The notes beneath the pieces were generated by a model that searched no databases, was not told the origin of the DNA, and saw nothing but the letters and a program-made list of their open reading frames with translations. Below, piece after piece: positions 1-9,553 of a stretch of 15,972 nt of DNA. How positions within the stretch are numbered: the stretch's first letter is position 1; every line of letters starts with the position of its first letter. The DNA comes from Spirochaetia bacterium. GTDB lineage: Bacteria > Spirochaetota > Spirochaetia > Treponematales > Breznakiellaceae. The position numbers and the translations under genes are program-made. The stretch is from assembly GCA_026002265.1 (NCBI GenBank), contig BOBG01000044.1, forward strand, positions 1 through 15,972, in the 5' to 3' direction.

Positions 1-2117
1 TAGGCGACCATCTGGTCAAAAAGAATGCGCGGGTCCCGTTCATGGATTGGTTGTAAAGCATCACCTGAAACCTTTACCACAGGCAGGTATTTCAAGTGAG
101 TGCGCACAAAGTCCCATACGCCTTCCAGCGTTTTTGCTTCGTTTACAAAACGTTCTTCAAAGCCGCCATTGGGTTTGTAGGCGGATATAACGAGGTCTTG
201 TTTGACGGCGGTAGTATACGTCATTGATTTCAAGCCGCCATGTTTTTTATCGAGAACATTTACGGTGGCAATAATAAAACCGGCATCCGCCAGTGCCAAT
301 TGCAAACAATTCCAAACAGCCGCTTTTGTATTGGAGAATTCTATTGTAATCCACCTTCCTGGTTTTAATGCCCAATATGCATTCCGTAATGCACTTCGCA
401 TCAGTTGTCTATATTCAAGCAAAGTTTTTGACTGTGATTTGTTTTCAATGGCTTCAAATAAAATACTGGTTTTAACACCAAGCCATGACTCCCATGAATA
501 ATTTAATTCAGAATACATATAATTAGAACCGAATGGAGGATCTAAAAATATATAATCCAAACTATCATTATCAAATTGAGAATACGTCAGAGAATTGGTT
601 GAAACAATATTATGTTTAATACCCGTTAATTCAGAATATGCAGCGTAATATTTCTTAGCCGTTTTGCGAAATATATTGATAATATTCACTTCGCATTGTA
701 ACGGTGGTAAATACAATGTTCCTGTGAATGGGCCACCTGTAGTACCCATTGTGTGATTTCTATCAAGTATATAGCGGTTTCGTTTGCTTGCATGATTTTC
801 TAATAGACTTGTTATTATAGCCTTATATTTATTTGAACATCTGCTCCAAAATGACGAAATCACATACAGATTACGATGTGTGTAATATTGATATATGTTT
901 CTTATACCAAAACTTAATGGGTCATTTGTCTTGTCCCCGGGAATAATTTCGTCTAAAGGTATTTTGTAAGGTATTTTCATCGATGATATTTTATTTATCA
1001 ATGAAATATCAAATTCATCAGGTTTTTTCTCAAATCGGCAATTATCGACAATATAGTAGATCAATACAGGAACTTGTTTTACTGTTTTGTGAATTATACC
1101 AAAGCTAGGTTCAGCATATGTTATTCGTGCTTTCTCAGTTGCAGCTTTTTTTAGAAAAGCATTGCAATATGGGCAGTAGAATTTATCTTTCACTAATGCT
1201 AAATCTCTATCAACTGCAACATCCCAAAAAACAATTTCTTTAGTACAACTAGTACATATATATACATCACTCCATACAATATAACTTATTTTTCCCATAT
1301 TCCCATCAGTATGTTTGGTTTGATACATCCAAGCACATTCTTTTTCAACATCAGAAGCTATTTGAGCAGTCTCAAGTTCAAAATCAGTTGGAGAAACAGG
1401 GAAGTTAAGAGAATATGCAACAAAAGTAGCAAATGGAGACAAATCATTCAGCACCGCCCGCCGGGCGCCAAGACGGGAAAACGGCTTGCCGTCCTGCAAG
1501 ATTGTCCCGTCATTGTTCACAGTGTAGCCAAGCGACTGAACGGCTTCTTTATTACCGCACATCTGCGCCGCCACCCCGGTCATACCCGTGCCGCAAAAGC
1601 CGTCAAATACAATGTCGCCCGGCTCGGTGTAGTGCAGAATATAGCGCATAATCGCTTTGTGCGGCACTTTGGTGTGGTAGGAATGGGCGTTGTAAATCGG
1701 GTCGTTTTTCCCCTCACTTACATCGGCGGCAAACGGTTCACGATGGTAGGGCAATGGTTTTCCATCCGCGTTAATCTGCGGACTCTTTTCTTTTTCCCAC
1801 TCTGCGATAAAATCAGCAATCCACGGGTTAGGGCAAGCGGTGTAATACGGCGGGTCACTTAACGCAAGAAGATCCTCGTCTTTTCCGATGGGGAAGCCCT
1901 CAATTTTGCGAAAGTCCGGGTCGGCAAGTTTTTTGTGCAATTCTTCGGTAAAGTAGACACGGCGCTCGATGTCGCTTGCAAAGGTTTTACCAAGGCAGGT
2001 GACGGGTGTATCGTTTGCTGGCACAAGCTGTTCGTCAAAGAGTTTACCGGTAGCGGCATCTACGGGGACCATGTGGGTTGAGAAGAGTTCTTGCGGGGGC
2101 ATAGTCAATATCTCCAT
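1..2117 (-). CDS. pglXI: BREX type 3 DNA methyltransferase PglXI-like, C-terminus cut by window edge
   Basis: Probable adenine-specific DNA methyltransferase (COG1743-like, with zinc ribbon), expected to mark host DNA in type 3 BREX. The frame is open from the ATG at 2117 to position 1 (705 codons) with no stop. Visible motifs: SDPPYY near residues 87-92 (catalytic motif IV), FDGFCGTGMTG at 171-181 (AdoMet-binding motif I), two CxxC pairs near 288/291 and 315/318 (zinc ribbon), and a second DPPF at about 526-529. An in-frame ATG at 2102 has GGAG nine bases upstream and may be the true start, five codons later. The gene follows the GHKL gene with a 4-base gap, so it is in the same operon. Its centre (about 300-1435) is AT-rich while both ends are GC-rich. 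The family call rests on motifs and operon order, not on a search. Confidence 0.85.
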   Translation of the reverse strand, partial: MEILTMPPQELFSTHMVPVDAATGKLFDEQLVPANDTPVTCLGKTFASDIERRVYFTEELHKKLADPDFRKIEGFPIGKDEDLLALSDPPYYTACPNPWIADFIAEWEKEKSPQINADGKPLPYHREPFAADVSEGKNDPIYNAHSYHTKVPHKAIMRYILHYTEPGDIVFDGFCGTGMTGVAAQMCGNKEAVQSLGYTVNNDGTILQDGKPFSRLGARRAVLNDLSPFATFVAYSLNFPVSPTDFELETAQIASDVEKECAWMYQTKHTDGNMGKISYIVWSDVYICTSCTKEIVFWDVAVDRDLALVKDKFYCPYCNAFLKKAATEKARITYAEPSFGIIHKTVKQVPVLIYYIVDNCRFEKKPDEFDISLINKISSMKIPYKIPLDEIIPGDKTNDPLSFGIRNIYQYYTHRNLYVISSFWSRCSNKYKAIITSLLENHASKRNRYILDRNHTMGTTGGPFTGTLYLPPLQCEVNIINIFRKTAKKYYAAYSELTGIKHNIVSTNSLTYSQFDNDSLDYIFLDPPFGSNYMYSELNYSWESWLGVKTSILFEAIENKSQSKTLLEYRQLMRSALRNAYWALKPGRWITIEFSNTKAAVWNCLQLALADAGFIIATVNVLDKKHGGLKSMTYTTAVKQDLVISAYKPNGGFEERFVNEAKTLEGVWDFVRTHLKYLPVVKVSGDALQPIHERDPRILFDQMVA

Positions 2118-2121
2118 GTCA

Positions 2122-3648
2122 TCAAAATTCTCTTTTCCATTTCTCTGCATATATATCAATTATATCCTGATGTATCATAACTATGGCAATCACATCGGTC
2201 AATGCTCTGCTGAATGATGCTGATGCATCAGAGCCGAAGCAATGACATAGCTCATGACAATATGTCGTGAACGCTTCGTAAAAATTTTCTTTTTTCAAAA
2301 GATTCTTTTTAATATCAATATTTACAAGTTTATACCTTATGCGATATGCTCTTGAGTTTATTTGTAGTAAGTCATTTTTTACTACAGTCGCTGTTCCATT
2401 ATAAACAGACGAATCATTTTCTATAATTGTAAAAGCTGGAAAATGCAAAATATAACCATGTAAGACTTCTTTTGCCGTATCTTGAAGTATATCAAGCAGA
2501 CAGTTTTCATCTACAAGTGGTTTTCGTGTTATATTAAAGCCGCCGGCTTCTTCACAAAATTCAACAATACTTTTATATCCAAGCAAGATAAAACTATCCT
2601 GAACCAATATTAGTTGCGGCGAGTTGTTTTTACGCCATATAAGAGCCTGAGTTTTTTGATTACGCATTTTGATATTAAATGGCTTTTCGCAATATGCCAA
2701 TAGAGGATAATTTTGACGAAACTGACTTATAACTAATTCATCCAGCCGAATTCGTTTTATTAACTTTCTTATTACAGAATACCATGAATCAACATCTTCT
2801 TTACTATCAGGGTAATCGTACCAATACTTTTTTAAATTTCGCAATAGCATACAAGCAGTCTTAGCATCTATTATATCAATTATATCTAATAATACATCTT
2901 GAATTGTCCCTTTACTTATATTCTTTCTCTCTCTATCATCTGTTTTAAATCTATTGTGGCAAATAACAAGTTCAGAAGGGAATGAACCGCGTGCCTGAAA
3001 CATAAGGAATACTATTCCATCGCCCTTGCAGTTATAAGATTCAGGATAATTAAGAGGCTTATTGACCGTAGTTCTTTTATGTATAGCAACATACTCATTC
3101 TTAAATAATATATCTCCGATAAGAGGATTTTCAGAAAAATAAAATGTATTTATTACATTTTCTAAAATAGTTATATCCTGCTCTTCAACATTCTCTATAA
3201 CCAAAACGGTTTTTTCTGAAAGCGTATCGTTTTCAACATTGAGTACTAATTGTTTCAGTAATTTTCCGTCAATTGTAACATCCAATGTATCTATACCGGC
3301 AGACCAGTCGCGAGAACTGATGTTACTATTCCAGCCAAAATCACGTAGAGCAACAAGTGCTGCGATTTTAAATCCCTCTCCGTAAAATCCTGCATACCTA
3401 CCTGATTCCTCTTGCTTGCTTGATGCGCCTATATGAACAAGCCACTCATAACTAAATCCTTCGCTTGCCATTGATAAAATAATTTTGCCTTTTTTTGTTA
3501 CATCTTTTTGATAAACATATTTAAATACTGTTCCAAATTTATCGGCACCCGCAGCGTCATAGAAATTCTGAACAAAGTCTCTTAAAACTTGTTGCTTGCT
3601 CCATCTTATTGGATAATTTAGCATTAAATTCAAAGGGATTTTTGTCAT
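2122..3648 (-). CDS. GHKL-like ATPase fused to C-terminal HEXXH metallopeptidase-like domain
   Basis: 508 residues. The N-terminal part looks like a GHKL (Hsp90/MutL/MORC) ATPase: DFVQNFYDAAG near 24-34 matches the N box, IGASSK near 73-78 and GFYGEGFKIA near 88-97 match the lid and G2 box. The usual Asp of the DxGxG box is not seen; the equivalent stretch reads ASEGFS, so ATP binding may be altered. The C-terminus carries CHELCHCFGSD near 464-474, a HEXXH zinc-peptidase signature (H465, E466, H469). The middle has no domain I recognise. It starts 2 bases after the preceding stop, with GAGGA about 9 bases upstream, and its stop is 4 bases before the methyltransferase start, so it is co-transcribed with BREX genes. 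GHKL ATPases of the MORC/MutL type are known in restriction-linked systems; the peptidase pairing is the unusual part. Function unknown; an effector or regulator role is inference. Confidence 0.7.
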   Translation of the reverse strand: MTKIPLNLMLNYPIRWSKQQVLRDFVQNFYDAAGADKFGTVFKYVYQKDVTKKGKIILSMASEGFSYEWLVHIGASSKQEESGRYAGFYGEGFKIAALVALRDFGWNSNISSRDWSAGIDTLDVTIDGKLLKQLVLNVENDTLSEKTVLVIENVEEQDITILENVINTFYFSENPLIGDILFKNEYVAIHKRTTVNKPLNYPESYNCKGDGIVFLMFQARGSFPSELVICHNRFKTDDRERKNISKGTIQDVLLDIIDIIDAKTACMLLRNLKKYWYDYPDSKEDVDSWYSVIRKLIKRIRLDELVISQFRQNYPLLAYCEKPFNIKMRNQKTQALIWRKNNSPQLILVQDSFILLGYKSIVEFCEEAGGFNITRKPLVDENCLLDILQDTAKEVLHGYILHFPAFTIIENDSSVYNGTATVVKNDLLQINSRAYRIRYKLVNIDIKKNLLKKENFYEAFTTYCHELCHCFGSDASASFSRALTDVIAIVMIHQDIIDIYAEKWKREF

Positions 3649-3650
3649 GT

Positions 3651-3983
3651 TTAATCGTCCTCATCACTTGAATTAAATTTATCATAACTACAATATTTTT
3701 CATCAATAAATTCTCGTTCGGTCCGACACAATTTGTCATAAGACGATTCAATATCATCAAGGCTTTTATCTTGCTTTAAAGTATATTTTATCATAAGATG
3801 CATAAAACTCATATCAGTTTCATAATTAATTTTCCGAATTATTTCCCTTGAAACCTTGCCCGTATTCTTTAAGATTCTAATAAGTATCTTCCTTGATGCT
3901 TTTATTCTGCCAATTCTATAGCCGTGAATAAAACCGCGATCATATTCTGAATCCGAATTGGTACTGTTATAATAATTATTCAC
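3651..3983 (-). CDS. Small charged protein of unknown function within the BREX operon
   Basis: 110 residues starting with GTG. The GTG overlaps the TGA of the DUF4276-like gene (GTGA, 4 bases), and the stop lies 2 bases before the GHKL gene, so translation is probably coupled on both sides. The N-terminus is rich in Asn, Ser and Tyr; the middle is basic (GYRIGRIKASRKILIRIL, about 21-38); the end is acidic (SSDEDD). No signal peptide or membrane segment is seen. The helical middle and tail weakly recall the C-terminal tails of Rpn-type nucleases, but no catalytic motif is present. It is AT-rich like the GHKL gene and unlike the ATPase/DUF4276 pair, which suggests it belongs with the former. 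Could be an antitoxin, adaptor or inhibitor; nothing in the sequence decides this. Confidence 0.7.
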   Translation of the reverse strand: MNNYYNSTNSDSEYDRGFIHGYRIGRIKASRKILIRILKNTGKVSREIIRKINYETDMSFMHLMIKYTLKQDKSLDDIESSYDKLCRTEREFIDEKYCSYDKFNSSDEDD

Positions 3984-4624
3984 CTTGCTATCCCCATCTT
4001 AGCTTTCGCAGTCTTCACAAACCTATCCGCCCATGGAGATGCGGTGATTACTTTAACAGGGTCAATTAACGCCAGTATCTTAAACGAATGTTCGCCTTTT
4101 CCATAAGGCTTTTTTGTCTCACAGTTTTTAGTTGCTTCAGCAAATGATTTATAGACTTGTGCTTTATCAATTAACTCAACAGAGCTTTGCGTGGACGGTA
4201 AAGCGCTTCCATTAAAGCCTTTTCCAAAGAATGTTTTGAGCGTTTCTCGGTCGGCAATAAACCATGATTCCATACATTGCACCATTAAGTGACAATCGTT
4301 ATCGGAGGTATTGTCCGGTTGTTCCCAATTATCGCCCGGCCTATTTTTGAGATGCTTCCAAGGTTTCCATGCGCCGCTATCACCTTGCTGACAATCGCTC
4401 GCTATTGCACTCTCGCTATCAATCAGCAATATTGCAGTTTCGCCGTTTTTTGTCGCTGTAATAAATCTGTCAAATGCTTGTTCCCGTCCACCACACGCAA
4501 CAATACGCGGCATCTTTCCTTTGAGACCCGCCTTTTCCAAAAACGTAGAGAAGCCATGCCGACATTCTGTTTTAAGATCGTTGCTATTTCCGCCACCTTC
4601 TACAAAAAGATAAACGCCTACCAC
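3980..4624 (-). CDS. DUF4276/RloB-like TOPRIM-type protein
   Basis: 214 residues from a GTG at 4624. This start is preferred over a TTG at 4654 because GGAGG (4631-4635) lies 6 bases upstream and the GTG overlaps the ATPase stop (GTGGTAG). The protein opens YLFVEGGGNSNDL, the usual N-terminal acidic VEG motif of DUF4276, followed by ILLIDSES near 66-72 and MESWFIAD near 118-125. These acidic positions (E9, D69, E71, E119, D125) fit a TOPRIM-like metal-binding fold, as in OLD-type nucleases and RloB. The family is typically encoded next to an AAA ATPase, as here. In the related PARIS system an AAA ATPase holds a TOPRIM effector (DUF4435) that is released when phage anti-restriction proteins are sensed. 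Nuclease activity and its target cannot be read from this sequence. Confidence 0.75.
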   Translation of the reverse strand: MVGVYLFVEGGGNSNDLKTECRHGFSTFLEKAGLKGKMPRIVACGGREQAFDRFITATKNGETAILLIDSESAIASDCQQGDSGAWKPWKHLKNRPGDNWEQPDNTSDNDCHLMVQCMESWFIADRETLKTFFGKGFNGSALPSTQSSVELIDKAQVYKSFAEATKNCETKKPYGKGEHSFKILALIDPVKVITASPWADRFVKTAKAKMGIAR

Positions 4625-5778
4625 CTTGTGCCTCCAAGTTGACCGCTTATCCAAAGTTCGCCTAATCGATATTTTTCAAGCCAAGGTTTCAGTTCTTCTG
4701 CACTCAATCGGCGCAACTCTGTTCCTGTTTCTCCCTTCTCACAGATTAAAACAGATTCCGGCTGTTCAGTCATTGTGTCAACCAAAATATCAGAATGCGT
4801 AGTAACGATAAGTTGACATCGCGTTGATGCTTCCTTCATCAACTCAGCAAGCGTTGGCAAGATGTCAGGATGCAATCCCAGTTCCGGTTCCTCAATGCAA
4901 ACCAAGGGGGGCGGATTAGGATTACAAAGAATTGCAAGCAAACATAAATAACGCAAAGTTCCATCAGAAAGACGCGTAGCAGGTATCGTGTAGTTACCTT
5001 CACGAAGAAATACCTGCACCGTAGCGCTTTCAATACTCACTCCAAAATCATCTATTCCACAGATGAGCAACTGGAGGGCATCCAGAATACGCTGCTTGGT
5101 TTTCGGTTCCATACTAAGACGATGTAAGACAAGTCCTAAGTTACTGGTGTCTGTTTCAAGCATATCGTTAGGCAAGTCGGCTTTTTCCGGTACACGCACA
5201 TTTGAACGGCGACCAAAACTCCATTCACGGTAGAGTTTTATTTTATTCAGCTCTTCGGCTAAATAGGTGATTTCTTTGTATCGCTCTGGATCACGAAGTT
5301 GCGAAAGAATAGATTCGTCATATTTTAGATTGGTTGGTTTGAAAGCCTCTTCGTTTTCTCTGTCTGTATTAAGTATAGAAGTGCCATCATCATAGTGATA
5401 GTAAAAATTAGAAATAGGATTATCTGTTTTTTCGTATTCGATGTGTTCATCAGTTATTTCAAAGCGGCGATTAACAGAAGTGAAAGACAAAACATAATGT
5501 AGCCATGGGGAACCAATACTATATTTTATCATAGTATCAATACGTGCGATTGGAGTGTCACGTGCTCCTTTCCAAAGCCATTCAGAAACACCGCCGCCTT
5601 CCCGAACAGGTTTTGTCAATTTGTGTGGTGCATTCCGCAACAAGTCTATCGCTTCCAACAGGTTTGATTTTCCAGACCCATTTGGTCCGATAACAACATT
5701 AAGCGGACGCAATGAGACTGGTTCTGCGGTTTCACCAAAACTGAGAAAGTTATTTAGTTTTATTGAATTGATTAGCAT
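4618..5778 (-). CDS. AAA_21/RecF-SMC-like ATPase, partner of the DUF4276-like protein
   Basis: 386 residues with a full ABC/SMC-type ATPase set: Walker A GPNGSGKS at 31-38, signature LSDGTLR at 270-276, Walker B VCIEEPELGLHP at 293-304, and H-loop TTHSD at 326-330. The protein starts MLINSIKLNNFLSFGE, typical of COG4637/AAA_21 proteins that pair with DUF4276 genes. No long coiled coil is visible, so this is a compact RecF/OLD-like ATPase and not a full SMC. The ATG lies 6 bases after the brxC stop, with GAGGGA just upstream, and the 3' end overlaps the next gene by 7 bases (from its GTG start). It probably forms a sensor/effector pair with that gene. Its GC content (30 of 60 bases in row 4681-4740) is higher than that of the GHKL gene, consistent with a separate origin. 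Confidence 0.85.
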   Translation of the reverse strand: MLINSIKLNNFLSFGETAEPVSLRPLNVVIGPNGSGKSNLLEAIDLLRNAPHKLTKPVREGGGVSEWLWKGARDTPIARIDTMIKYSIGSPWLHYVLSFTSVNRRFEITDEHIEYEKTDNPISNFYYHYDDGTSILNTDRENEEAFKPTNLKYDESILSQLRDPERYKEITYLAEELNKIKLYREWSFGRRSNVRVPEKADLPNDMLETDTSNLGLVLHRLSMEPKTKQRILDALQLLICGIDDFGVSIESATVQVFLREGNYTIPATRLSDGTLRYLCLLAILCNPNPPPLVCIEEPELGLHPDILPTLAELMKEASTRCQLIVTTHSDILVDTMTEQPESVLICEKGETGTELRRLSAEELKPWLEKYRLGELWISGQLGGTRW

Positions 5779-5784
5779 ATTCCC

Positions 5785-8700
5785 TCACTCCACAACAATC
5801 CGTACTTTATACATATTTTTCCCTTTTACCAGATTATCGACATAATTTTCAAATCTTGCCTTCAATTCCATAGGTGTCGCGGGACCATCGCGAAGTGATT
5901 CTTTGAAATCATCAATATTCAGATTTATTCTCACTAAATCGGCAAAAATTTGTTGTAGAGCATAAATAAAATCATTATCAATGATATCCGGTAATTCTTG
6001 TGAATGTATAAATTTTTGCAGCAAATTTTTATCATCACTTTTTAGTAAATCCGATTTCGACTGATACTGAGATTCCAAATTGCTTAAAATTATTCCGGTC
6101 CAACTACTGATCATTATGTCTAATTGTTCATCTAATCGCTCAAGATCATTTATTTTAACCGGCATTTCACGTAATGGATTAAATCCACAGTGCGGACAAG
6201 CCGGATTTGTTTCAAGTTCACGCTGTGTCAAGACAAAACATGTTTTCATCAAGTCAAATTGATGTTTAAAATCGTCAAGTTGTTGACGCGGTAGAAGTGT
6301 AATTTCTGCCAATTGAAACAGGGTTTGTAAACGATTATCCGTAAGCAATGCTGCTTTCCGCCGGGCATCACTTTGCCCTAATCGTGCGTTTGTGTGCATC
6401 GCCATATATGCAATGATATATGAAGACTTAAGTTTTTCTAATTTTGAATCAATAAATGACGATTGTTCTGCAATATTTTCACTTGATAAGTGCGTAAGCC
6501 TTTGTATTATATCAGATCGTGTAGTATTCATTACAGTCATCCATTCATACTCATGCGGCAACATTTTTTCGGCAATAGAAAGATATGACGCTACCGGACC
6601 TATATCTGCATGAAAATCCTTTAATACCTCGATAAAATCCAAAAATTTAATGCTTTCTTGTTGTGAATGTACCTCCTGTTCGGTATAACGAAAGTTTTTG
6701 AGTTTACCCGGAGTATTATATACTGTAAGTGAATCAAAAAAGGTTTTTGCATTTTCAAGCATATTTGTCTGGCCGGATATGTTACTAACTGTTATTAAAT
6801 CAATTCCCCAAAACAAAAGTCCTTCGCGTAATACTTTTTGATTCTTAATTATGCGATTAATAATTATTTGGATTTTATCCTGCAAAATTTGAATAGTATC
6901 ATCTTTCCCTTGCACAATCAGTTGGGTAAGACCTGGTGCCAGAGAAAGTAATTCAAACAATGCTTGTATCGCCGGAATATTCCAATCCTTTGGCTGTTCA
7001 ATATGTTTAAAATTCAAAAGATCATCAAAATTAGCCGCGGCAATATTTGATAATTCTGTTGCATTAAATTTTTTACCGGGTATAGAAAGCTCAATATCAC
7101 CGGAATACACAAGAGCAGCAAGAATCACGATAACAAATTCCGGCTCAAGTCTACAACCGGTACTATCCATGTATTCTACGCCGTATATATTTTCAATAAT
7201 TTCGCTGCGATTTACAACGCGGCCGGCACCTTTTACCTTCATTAATTCGAGAATAAACTGTGCGTACTTTGATTTCCGGGGACTGAATTTATCGCCATCA
7301 AGTAATTGCAATGCATCCAATACTGCCACCGCTTGTTTTGTCCGGCTTTGATTGGCAATACCACGTAAAGCGTCTTGTGCCGCCTGCTTGCGGTTTGCAC
7401 CGGTTATAACAATCGAGAATACCGGATAACCCGGCGACTGATTTTCAAATGCAGGAGCAAGACATATTCCGGCAATTTCGTTCATTTTGTCGCGAAAATT
7501 CAATGTTTGACTTGATTTAATTCCTGTTCGATCTGGGAGCGATTTATTTTGTAGCCAATCATAGAACGATTTTGATTGTCCTTGATAGCATACATCAAAT
7601 GCATCGTAATGATTTTGTATCCATTCATTTAATTTTTTTAAATAAAAATTCGATTTATCAAGATATATTTTTTTTGTATTCGCTGACGAAGTTAAAGAAA
7701 GATCAACAGCAGCCGCGTAATTTTTGAGTACGGTCTGAAAATCATTATCAATATGTTTTAACCGGAAAAAAATTTCATCGTCTGATTTTGTGTCATCAAA
7801 ATGTGGTGGTGAATTTAGCTGAATAAAATATAAATAAAAACTCTGTCGGGGCACAGCAGTAGAACGTTCATTTGGCGTCCCAAAAAAGAGATATCCGTTC
7901 CGGGCTGCTTTATGTTCACGCCACATTAATTCATGCTGCCAAATATGATAGCCGGTTACATAACTGACATCCTGGCACTCCATTGCACGCTTGAGCGCTT
8001 CAAAATAATATCTATCTAATTGATTTGCGCTTAAACTCGCGGCGCGATTTTCAATAAGTGTATCAAAATCTTCTGTTTTTTTAAGATCGAGATAATACTG
8101 ATTATTATCAAGATTACACGAAATAAATTGACCGCTTACAGTTTTAAGTATTTCTTTTAATACCGTTTCGACAAACGTCAATAAATCTTTATCCGGCTCA
8201 TCGCCGCCCATTTCCGATAAAAGTGGATCAAACAGAAAAAGCCGGTCGCGTAGTTCCTCCGGTGTTGCGCCGATTGCATCGTAAATTGTTACAGTTGTAA
8301 GCCGGTGCACAGATAACGCACGTATTAAACGGATTGCAAGTGGCTTATATTGTTTCCGGGAAATAGCATTTTCAATACGTGATTCCAAAACTTCACTGCA
8401 ATCAATTACTTCTTTTATCTGTGGATCAGCACGAAAAACCGGATCATTAATAATGGTATTCCAATAGCTATCAAAGGCAATAAGGCCGGGATATAGTTCC
8501 GGAATATCTTCATCTAAAAAATTGTGCATTTCAATCGAAAGAATTCGTAATATTGCTCGCATTTCTACTGCTTTTATACGTTCAAATGTATCAATATAAT
8601 CCGGATGTATTGGAAAAAGCCGGACAAATTCATCTATTCGCTCGTTAAGATTTCCATAATATCGCGTAAATTGACTGAGATAGTTACAAATTTTTGTTTG

Positions 8701-9519
8701 CTGTTCTGCATTTTTTTTAAGTAATCGTTGCGCCACTACAAATTTTATATCATTCCGGGCAATACGAATCTGTTCAAACCGGTCCTTTACACGTCGAATA
8801 CTATCCGCCGCAAATGAAAACCGGGGATTATCAAAAATCGCCTCTTGAACACCGGCCATAAACCGGAACCGTAAATCCTTGCAAATTTCTCCAATTTCTC
8901 TTAGGAAATTGAGATCAAGAATAAGCTCCTGATCATTCCGACTGCGTAAATAATCAAGCAGTTCATCGATAATTAATAAAAGCCCTTGATCCGGAAAAAC
9001 TTTTTCAAAAGCGGCCATCATATCTTCAAATGAATTTTTATTATTTACAATCGAATGAGCCGGCGGAAAATGATAGTCTATATTCCATTTTTCAAAACTT
9101 TCCTCAAGCAATGATACAATAATATCTCTCAAGGACATTTGCGAGCTAATTTCTGCGCGAATTACTTTAAACTGGCCGGCTATTTTTTGCAAACTCGATT
9201 TCCAATTATCTGTTTGTGAACTGGTTGGGAAACGATTGTACAGAATGTGCGCTAGCGAAGCGTCCTCGGCCACACTCGAAAGTACTGACATAAGGTGCGA
9301 TTTACCGGTCCCATAATTACCAACAATTAATATACCTTTATTGTCAGCCGGAACTGTATATTGCATTTGTGGAATGATAATTCCGGTAATTCGTTCCGCC
9401 ATTTCGTCAGAAATAATAAAAGTCTCAACTAAACGCCGGGCATTATCAGATTTATCTGCATTACGTAACTGAATTACCGATTCTAATGCTTCAAATTGAA
9501 TAAGTTCACCATATTTCAT
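5785..9519 (-). CDS. brxC: BREX type 3 large P-loop ATPase (BrxC/PglY, DUF6079-like)
   Basis: 1244 residues, the usual size for BrxC/PglY. Walker A is GNYGTGKSH at 67-75 and Walker B is [11 protein letters not shown] at 181-191, both near the N-terminus as in the family. A CPHC knuckle (C1108, C1111, followed by GFNPL) is seen near the C-terminus and may be half of a zinc site. The family is a core BREX ATPase needed for phage exclusion and methylation in studied systems. The ATG at 9519 is well supported by AAGGAGG nine bases upstream. It follows the small P-loop gene by 34 bases and precedes the ATPase gene by 6, giving one operon. The reading frame is intact throughout. An alternative would be a stand-alone large STAND-like ATPase, but the BrxF and methyltransferase neighbours favour BREX-3. 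Confidence 0.88.
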   Translation of the reverse strand: MKYGELIQFEALESVIQLRNADKSDNARRLVETFIISDEMAERITGIIIPQMQYTVPADNKGILIVGNYGTGKSHLMSVLSSVAEDASLAHILYNRFPTSSQTDNWKSSLQKIAGQFKVIRAEISSQMSLRDIIVSLLEESFEKWNIDYHFPPAHSIVNNKNSFEDMMAAFEKVFPDQGLLLIIDELLDYLRSRNDQELILDLNFLREIGEICKDLRFRFMAGVQEAIFDNPRFSFAADSIRRVKDRFEQIRIARNDIKFVVAQRLLKKNAEQQTKICNYLSQFTRYYGNLNERIDEFVRLFPIHPDYIDTFERIKAVEMRAILRILSIEMHNFLDEDIPELYPGLIAFDSYWNTIINDPVFRADPQIKEVIDCSEVLESRIENAISRKQYKPLAIRLIRALSVHRLTTVTIYDAIGATPEELRDRLFLFDPLLSEMGGDEPDKDLLTFVETVLKEILKTVSGQFISCNLDNNQYYLDLKKTEDFDTLIENRAASLSANQLDRYYFEALKRAMECQDVSYVTGYHIWQHELMWREHKAARNGYLFFGTPNERSTAVPRQSFYLYFIQLNSPPHFDDTKSDDEIFFRLKHIDNDFQTVLKNYAAAVDLSLTSSANTKKIYLDKSNFYLKKLNEWIQNHYDAFDVCYQGQSKSFYDWLQNKSLPDRTGIKSSQTLNFRDKMNEIAGICLAPAFENQSPGYPVFSIVITGANRKQAAQDALRGIANQSRTKQAVAVLDALQLLDGDKFSPRKSKYAQFILELMKVKGAGRVVNRSEIIENIYGVEYMDSTGCRLEPEFVIVILAALVYSGDIELSIPGKKFNATELSNIAAANFDDLLNFKHIEQPKDWNIPAIQALFELLSLAPGLTQLIVQGKDDTIQILQDKIQIIINRIIKNQKVLREGLLFWGIDLITVSNISGQTNMLENAKTFFDSLTVYNTPGKLKNFRYTEQEVHSQQESIKFLDFIEVLKDFHADIGPVASYLSIAEKMLPHEYEWMTVMNTTRSDIIQRLTHLSSENIAEQSSFIDSKLEKLKSSYIIAYMAMHTNARLGQSDARRKAALLTDNRLQTLFQLAEITLLPRQQLDDFKHQFDLMKTCFVLTQRELETNPACPHCGFNPLREMPVKINDLERLDEQLDIMISSWTGIILSNLESQYQSKSDLLKSDDKNLLQKFIHSQELPDIIDNDFIYALQQIFADLVRINLNIDDFKESLRDGPATPMELKARFENYVDNLVKGKNMYKVRIVVE

Positions 9520-9528
9520 GGAAAGCTG

Positions 9529-9535
9529 CCTCCTT
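9529..9535 (-). promoter_or_regulatory. Strong ribosome binding site of brxC
   Basis: AAGGAGG on the minus strand, nine bases before the ATG at 9519. It is the strongest Shine-Dalgarno match in the operon and fixes the brxC start, suggesting high or independent initiation of the large ATPase. Confidence 0.8.
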
Positions 9536-9553
9536 TTAGTGACTAGAAACTGC

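Noticed and set aside
1311..1862. Plus-strand frame opposite pglXI
   Set aside because: Antisense to a clear methyltransferase with conserved motifs; no promoter or ribosome site.
4625..4654. TTG start for the DUF4276-like gene
   Set aside because: The GTG at 4624 has GGAGG at proper spacing and puts the family's N-terminal VEG motif at the usual distance.
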